From positions 248,001-312,000 of the forward strand of contig OZ218959.1 of the NCBI GenBank assembly GCA_965112735.1: a stretch of DNA of 64,000 nucleotides, written 5' to 3'. Of this stretch, positions 57,301 to 64,000 are shown piece after piece (the first letter of the stretch is position 1; every line of letters begins with the position of its first letter). This DNA comes from Phaeosaccion multiseriatum. Its lineage: Eukaryota; Ochrophyta, other classes. The notes under the pieces were generated by a model that was not told where the DNA came from, ran no database searches, and saw only the letters and a program-made list of their open reading frames with translations. The position numbers and the translations under genes were made by a program.

Positions 57301-59521
57301 GGCGGGGGTGTCAAAGGCTGCAAAGTGCAGTACACGCCAACGACAGCTCTGACTCACTGCCGCTCACTCACTCACTCACTCACTCACTCACACACACACT
57401 TCACTGCCATTCCCTCCTCCCTCACTCACTCACCTGGCTGCAGCGCCATGGTGGGGTAGCGCGGGTCCCTGCCCTCCATGGCGGGGATGGTGCCGAGCAT
57501 GAGGTACTGAATGCGATCCCACTTCATGTTCATGTACAGGAGGTTGCCTTGTGTGTCGAGCCCTCGCCTGCCCGCTCTGCCCATCATTTGTTGCGCAACG
57601 AGGGGGTTGAGCAAGTCGCCCATGTCGCTCGTAAAGCAGCAGGTACTGGAAGGTAGGGAGGGAGGGAGGGAGAGAGGAAGAGAGAGAGGGAGAGGGGGGT
57701 TAGAGGAGCAAGGGTTAACAAGGCAGTGCGGTTTGAAGGCAGTGCGTGCGGTTCGGGTGCGGCCTGCGTCTGCTGCCTTCCTTCCTCCTCCTGACTGCTT
57801 GACTGCGTGCCATTCGTCCTTCCTTCCTCTTAGCTGCCTGCCTGAATTGACTGCCTGGTTGCCTTCCTCCTCCACTTACCGGAAAGGCATGTTAACCCCG
57901 TAGGCAAGACTCTCGTCACTAAACACGACGGCAAGCTTTCCCTGCTGCGCAAGCCTCTGCACCACGCGTCTGTATTGAGAGGATGCAAGGGGGAGGGGGG
58001 GGTGGGGTTGGGCAGGGAGGAGAGGGGAGGAGAGGTGAGGGGAGGGGAGGGGAGAAACACAGACCCACGCATGCATCCACGCATGCACGCACACTACATA
58101 GACACATACACACGCACACACACACACACACGCGCGCACACACACACCTGTACTTGGGAAAGGAGTCGTCGTTGATGTAAATGCCGAAGCCCCTCCTCAG
58201 CGCCCTCAGCAGGGGGTGGCCGGGGTTTTTGAGCTCACTCTTACCGGAAGAGGAGGCGAGCTCTCCGCAAATGTCGTCGAACTCCACGGAGGAGATGCGG
58301 TTGGTGGGAGTGGCTAGCACAAAGTCTGGGTGGGGGGCGGCCGTGTCCACGAACTGGGGAGGGAGGGAGAGAGTGAGGGAGGGGGGAGGGGAGGGAGGGA
58401 GGGTGGGAAGGAGGGAGGGAGGGAGGGTGGGAAAGAGGGAGGGAGGGGAAGGCATGAGCACGCCTGAAACTTTTCCCTCAAGATCGATCCCTCCCGAGAC
58501 GTTTCAATTCGCAGGCCCAATGTACCCAATCTACCACCCCTCACACATTCACTGCCATCCCCTCCTTCCCTGACTGACCCACTCCCTCCCCCTCCATTGT
58601 CATCCCCTCCATACGACACACCTGGTCAGACATGTCCATATCCGCCATGCCGCTCTGCGCCTCCTCCGCCTGCTCCTTCTCGTTTACGCGGATCTTGGCG
58701 GTCTGTTTGGGGAGGGAGAGGGGGAGGGGGAGGGGCAGGGGGAGGAGGAGGAGGAGGAGGAGGAGGAGGAGGCGGAGGAGGAGGAGGATGGGGGGGGGGT
58801 TAGGGTGGGTTGAATGGCTGTTCACTTTTCCCCAACCCATTCACCTTCACCGCTCCCTCATGTGTCGCTCCCTCATGTGTCCACTGATCCAATCGAAATC
58901 CCTCACACACACACACCCGCGCACACACACGCACGCAAGCATACACATCCACGCACACACACACGCACGCACGCACGCACACGCACACATACGCACACAC
59001 CTACACGCCCACGCCTACCCACACACGCATACCCACACCACGTCACCCACCCACCCACCCAAACCCCTACAGACCCTGTATCACCAACACGCCCACCCCC
59101 ATTGACATATGGTGTTCCTCACCTGTGCCCTGATCTTGGCGATCTCCTCTGCCTTCTGCCTGAGCTCTGCCAGGTAGTTGGGGTATTTGAGCCGCTGGCC
59201 CACCTCGAGCTGTCTGAGCAGCTCCTTGAACAGCTCCAGACACATGAACGAGTCGAGGTGGAAGAGGATGGCAGGGCAGAGGTCCTTGGCCCGCATGTCC
59301 ATCACGGCGTCGTGCACGGAACACTCGGGGCCCACCTGTTACATATTGGATTGGATTTGTTGGATTAGAGTGGAACCAGCCATGAAGGGGGGGCGGAGGG
59401 AGAGAGGGGAGGGAGGAGAACCAACGGGTGAGGGTGGGGGAGGTAGTGAGATAACTGTTGCAGCTCTGAGGGGGGCTTAATGGTAACGGGTAAAAGGGTT
59501 CGAAGGTGTTGAGGTACGCAC

Positions 59522-59568
<47 letters not shown>

Positions 59569-62500
59569 GTCATTCATGTACCTGGTCTGGGTAGAACTTC
59601 TTGAGCAGCTGCTCCGTCTCTGCGGGCATGTCCTTCGCCAGCACCTCCAGCCTCCTGCAGAGTGCTTCTTCGTAGTCCTTCGCCATCTGTAAGGTGATGC
59701 GGTTCACGCCCTCGTAGCAGGCGAAGAACGGCTCGGGGGCGATGTCAGCGATCTGTTTTTGGTGGGGAGGGAGGGGACGGAGGGAGGGACGGAGCGGGAG
59801 AGAGAGAGAGAGAGAGAGAGGGAGGGAGGGAGGGGGGGAGGGGAGAAAGGGAGGGACGGAGAGGGGGGGGGGAGGGAGGGAGGGAAACAACAAGCACAGG
59901 GCAAACAAGTCAGCGGACACGCCGTGTCTGAGGGGTGAGAGAGCGCACACTGCACACCGCACTTCACTTCCTCTTCCTCCCTTCCTCTCTTCCCCTCTTC
60001 CTCCCTCCCTCCCTGCCTGCCTGCCTGCGTCCCCTCCTCACCTTATCCTCGGGGAACAAAGCGGTGAGGGCCTTCCACAACTCAATGGTATCGTTGGGCG
60101 TGAAGGGCAGAGACACGTTCTGCAGCCCGTCCTCCCCCTGCAGCATGTCCAGTGTAACAGCACTCAGGGGGTGCAGTTGCTGGAAACTGTCGTTCACCCA
60201 CACGTAGCGCTGGGTCGGGGGTGGGGGGGGGGGCAGCGGATGGATGGATGGCAGCGGATGGATGGATGGCAGCGGATGTGTGAGCGGGAGAAACAAGACA
60301 CCCCATCCACGCCCAAAGACACATATATGTACATATACACAGCGCACCCATATACCTGCAGATTGATGAAGCGCACGTTGAAGTCCTCGAGGTGCACGGA
60401 CTCCGAGTTCTGATGAAGCATGGGGGAGTCGATACCGCGGGCACTCAGGTCGGCCTAAAGAGGGGGGGGGGGGGGGGAGGCAGCAGAGTGAGCCACACTT
60501 ACTCAGTTTCAGTTCCAGTCTTCAACACTCATCGGTCTTGACTGTCTTGCCTTCACGAGACGCGGCCCTCCACCCTCTGGTGCCATCTCCCCTCTGCTGC
60601 CATCTTCCCTCTCTCTCTCTCGCCAAGAGCCCCACCTCCCTTCCGCACCCCTCCCCTCCCTCCCCCCTTCCCCTCCGCTGGCTTACTGGTTACCTCAATG
60701 ATGGCGACATCGGCCAAGTGGTCTTGGCGGACCTCGTTCATCCATGCCAACACCTAAGGCACACAGAGGCATACAGAGGGATGCAAACGGATGCAAGGAG
60801 GAGTTAGAGTCCCATCCAGGGAGGGGGGGAGTTGAGGCAACATAAGCTAATGGCAGTCTAATGGCAGTCAAGAATCAAGCCTAGTCCAGCCAAGCGATCC
60901 AAGACTAAGGCAGTCAGTCAAGTCAATAAGTCAATAGAGTAGCCAAGCCATGCAACCACCAGCAGTCCACACGCAACAGCTCCACAACGCACGCACTCAC
61001 GCACTCACCTCCTCCCCGTTTCCGATGGTGGCTGAGAGCGCGAGGAAGTTGCAGTTGACGCTGCGAATAAGCCGCTGCAGCGCCGCTCCCTCCTCTCCGT
61101 CCAGAGAGTGGACCTGTGTGAGGGCACACGCACGCACGCACGCACACACGGGGAGGGGGGCAGGGACAGGGCCAGGACAGTGGCAGGACAGACGCAGTTG
61201 GGAGCATACGGGCAGGCGGTTGGAAGCGTACAATAGAACAGGCAGAGGCAGAGGCAGAGGCAGAGGCAGGTGTAGAGGCGGAGCAGTTAGAGGGCAGCCC
61301 CGATGAACGGACACATACGTCCACATGCACACACGCACACACGCAGTAGCCGCAGCATCGGATGTCTATTTGATCTTTGCAAAGAACCACGTACTCCCAC
61401 CGCTTCTAGAGAAAGAGCGCCGGCAGACTAGTCTTCGCAGGTTTGTTTCCTCATTTGCTTGCCTATTGCATTGCCGTGAATTGTAGGCCCCATGTAGAGC
61501 GAGGCCAGAACCCTCCCTTAACCCTTTCTGACCCCTCTTATAACATTGCCTTGACAGTTTCAGTAACACCTCTTGACAGTTTCAATACCTTCCTCCAAGC
61601 TCATAAGCTCTAATGCACACCCCCTTGACAGTCAGTCTGATCGATTAATGGATACCCAAACACACACCCAAGCACACGCTCGCTCCAACCCACTCACCCC
61701 CCCCCCCCCCCTACCCACCCCTTGACTTGCTCGCTGACTTGCTCCCTCTCCTCCTCCCTCACCCTCACCTCATCGTACACGGCGTAGTCGAAGGTAAATC
61801 CCCCCTGCAGCAGCGCGTAATCGAGCTTGTTTAGCGCCTCCTCTCCCACAGGCCCTCGCAGCTTGGAGAGAGTCGTCTCCAAAGCACGAGGGGTGCCCAC
61901 GATGACTCGCAGGTCTGAGGGGGTGTCAGGACAGAGAGAGAGAGGGTGTCAGGACAGAGAGAGAGGGTGTCAGGACAGAGAGAGAGGGTGTCAGGACAGA
62001 GAGAGAGAGGGTGTCAGGACAGAGAGAGAGGGTGTCAGGACAAGAGAGAGGGTGTCAGGACAGAGAGAGAGGGTGTCAGGACAAGAGAGAGGGTGTCAGG
62101 ACAGAGAGAGAGAGGGTGTCAGGACAGAGAGAGAGGGTGTCAAGACAGAGAGAGAGAGGGTGTCAGGACAGAGAGAGAGGGTGTCAGGACAGAGAGAGAG
62201 GGTGTCAGGACGAGGGGCGTGATGGAAAGGGTGCCTGGTGCCTGTGTGTGAATGTTTGGATGGAGTGGATGGGTTCCCTTGGGCTGGATGAATGTATGGA
62301 TGGAGTGGATGGGTTGGGCTGGATGAATGTATGGATGGAATGGATCGGTTGGGCTGGATGAATGATTAGAGGGGGCTTGAGGTGAGGGGGGGCTTCCTTG
62401 CCTTGCCTTGTCTCCGTGCCTCAGACAATAGTTATTCCGGAATAGCTTAATCCTCACCAAAGGCACCGACAGAGCCGGCTTCTTCTCAGTTGAGGGAGCG

Positions 62501-63774
62501 TTTTTGTCATCATTGACGGAAACCCATCCAATCCATGCTGTAAACACACTAATGTAAGCGATAATACATTCTCCCCTACACAGCCCCCCCAGTGTTGTGT
62601 TAGTCCTACACACTGTGTGGCCTCGTCCTGTACACTCACTGACATCACTCACCGGCCTCTGGTCGGAAACTCATATGGTCCATACACAGCCCCACCTGCC
62701 CCTTGAGCAGCTTGTGGAACAGCGCAGCCACCTGCCACACCAGCGGCTCAGTGGGCACTACAAACAGGATGCGGCCCTCGGCACCGCCCGCCACAGTGAT
62801 GTAGGAGGAGATGATGGTCTTGCCGGAGGAAGTAGGGGCACACACGACTGCCGAGCGGCGCTTATCCACCTCTCGCAGAACGCGCTTCTGCCACTCGTCC
62901 AGTCGCCAGCCTGTGGACGGATGGAGGCGTATGGGGTATGGGGGGGGCGGGGGGGGGTTAGTAGTCATCTATGCAAGCACCCACTCACGCACGCACGCAC
63001 GCACCCACCCCACGCACGCACCCACACCCACACCCACACATCCACTGACTCACCGCTGGTGAACTTGCTGAGCGGCGGGAGGCGGTCGGCCATCTCCTGC
63101 AGTTGGAAGAATACGAGGTTCTCCTCGTCGCGCATCTTCTGGACCTTCTTGAGGGGCTTCTTGTTGTCGTACACGAGTTGGCACTCCTTGGAGCGCTTCA
63201 CCTTCTTCTTGGAGTCCTGAGGGGTTAGGAGGGGGAGGGGGAGAGGACGCGTTAAGGGTGGGGAGGGGGGGGCGGAGGGGGACGAGAAGCAAGAGGAGGA
63301 GGAGGAGGAGGAGGAGGAGGAGGAGGGGAGGAGGAGGAGGAGGAGGAGGAGGAGGGGAGGAGGAGGAGGAGGAGGAGGAGGAAGGGAGGTGACTGAGACT
63401 GATGCTCCTTGCCCTCCGCCCTAGCCATGACCCCCCCCACCCTCGTACCTTCTTGTCGTCTTTCTTATCCTTCTTCTTGTCCTTCTTATCGTCCTTCTTA
63501 TCCTTTTTGTCCTTCTTGGCCGCTTTCTTCTCCTCCTCCTCCTCCTCCTTGGCCGCCGCCTCCTCCTTGGTGGCGCTCTGATACACGGGAAGATCCTCAA
63601 TGGCCCACAACACATCAAAGGCCGTCTTCTTATCGAGGGCGTCAATCGCGTCCTTGAGGATCTCAAGCATTTGGTAGAGACGGCCGTAAGGGGTTGACAT
63701 GCGGAGGGACAGCAACATGCCCCTGTTTCGTTTGTTGCAAGGGGAGGAAGGAAAGGGGAAGGATCAATCGCGGG

Positions 63775-63806
<32 letters not shown>

Positions 63807-64000
63807 TACATTGCATGCCTTTCAGGTGCATCGAACGTCGACAAGCTCCTTGCCTGCCCAAACACCTTGTGTGTCTGCCTACCTGCCTGCCTACCTGCCT
63901 GCCTGTCTGCCCGCCTATCTGCCTGCCTGCCTGCCCCGCCTCTGTGGGTCAGACTCGAACCCTACTGCTTATACAGAGGGCGAAACGGCTGCCCATAGCC
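54399..64000 (-). CDS. DDX60-like SKI2-family DExH helicase, 20 exons visible, 5' end beyond window
   Basis: Twenty exons from 63722 down to 54399, GT-AG and mostly phase-checked: 63722-63449, 63216-63054, 62910-62653, 61914-61769, 61113-61009, 60753-60694, 60454-60356, 60209-60042, 59752-59582, 59335-59123, 58702-58622, 58353-58148, 57969-57880, 57645-57434, 57232-57111, 56807-56628, 56403-56344, 56231-55998, 55505-55380 and 54653-54399. Motif I is [11 protein letters not shown]; motif Ia lies in [16 protein letters not shown]. Motif II is DEVH, split by an intron between DE and VH. Motif III is LALSATIGN. Motif VI lies in [17 protein letters not shown], with NMPFRTCCF before it. Order and spacing fit the DDX60 branch of Ski2-like RNA helicases, cytosolic proteins linked in animals to antiviral sensing and translation control; the role in a protist is unknown. 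A Lys-rich insert ([10 protein letters not shown]) precedes the helicase core. The last exon ends in a Glu/Ala coiled coil. 63723-64000 is intron sequence. Confidence 0.9.
61915..62215. repeat. VNTR of about 22-26-bp units abutting a helicase splice acceptor
   Basis: About 12 units of GGGTGTCAGGACAGAGAGAG type fill the acceptor side of the intron before the exon starting at 61914. In gene sense each unit reads CTCTCTCTCTGTCCTGACAC, pairing a pyrimidine tract with a CTGAC branch-point-like sequence. Confidence 0.93.
63294..63385. repeat. GGA array in the first visible helicase intron
   Basis: About 27 GGA units interrupted by GGGGA lie between exons 63722-63449 and 63216-63054. In gene sense it is TCC, the acceptor-side pyrimidine tract. 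Confidence 0.9.

Noticed and set aside
63940-64000. tRNA-like string (GGTTCGAGTC on the minus strand) at the right edge
   Set aside because: The five bases on each side of the TTCGAGT loop do not pair, and no acceptor or anticodon arm is visible.

Overview
The window is a piece of a GC-rich nuclear genome from a flagellated, probably photosynthetic microbial eukaryote. Spliceosomal introns, Bdp1 of TFIIIB, a polycystin channel, a CFAP100-type ciliary protein, monodehydroascorbate reductase, R2R3-MYB and CaMKII-like proteins all point to a protist. An ochrophyte (stramenopile) alga is my best guess from gene content and intron style, but no marker here proves it. I see no rRNA, tRNA, CRISPR array or intact transposon. 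Simple repeats (GA, CT, TG, CAGA, GGA and GGGA runs) fill introns and spacers and create most of the spurious open frames.

Layout. 1-2649 (+): Bdp1, cut by the left edge. 3374-5529 (+): two-exon R2R3-MYB. About 6734-8603 (-): degenerate GT31-like glycosyltransferase. 9335-13398 (-): five-exon PKD2-type channel with a 57-bp tandem repeat in one intron. 13949-15274 (+): intronless CaMKII-like kinase. 17009-22160 (-): eight-exon monodehydroascorbate reductase. 23319-28487 (-): intronless 1,722-residue fusion of a fold-type I PLP enzyme and a fold-type III (DAP/ornithine decarboxylase-like) PLP enzyme. 28993-33109 (+): nine-exon CFAP100/MIA1 homologue. 33717-38339 (-) and 39674-44019 (-): two large Q-rich regulators, the first with two SANT/Myb repeats, the second with a zinc-knuckle-like motif and SPAK-type heptads. 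44496-49508 (+): six-exon EF-hand protein with an enormous poly-Gly tract. 50788-52330 (-): DHHC palmitoyltransferase. 54399 to beyond the right edge (-): DDX60-like SKI2-family helicase with 20 exons visible.

Functional threads. Regulation of transcription (Bdp1, MYB, the two Q-rich proteins), calcium and membrane signalling (polycystin, CaMKII-like kinase, EF-hand protein, DHHC enzyme) and the flagellum (CFAP100, possibly polycystin) are the recurrent themes. Several gene pairs are head-to-head with short shared promoters: polycystin/kinase, PLP fusion/CFAP100 and Q-rich/EF-hand.

The most unusual signals are sequence architecture rather than a single gene. (1) A dispersed GGATGGCAGTGG motif is polarised in introns: the G-rich form lies in the 5' part and its complement CCACTGCCATCC in the 3' part, so intron ends can pair. 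(2) A short dispersed element, consensus CTGTATCACCAACTGCTG, occurs in introns, spacers and coding regions. (3) The double-PLP fusion enzyme is unusual. (4) A 21-bp perfect inverted repeat lies just past that gene's stop codon and is related to a second copy near 52.7 kb.
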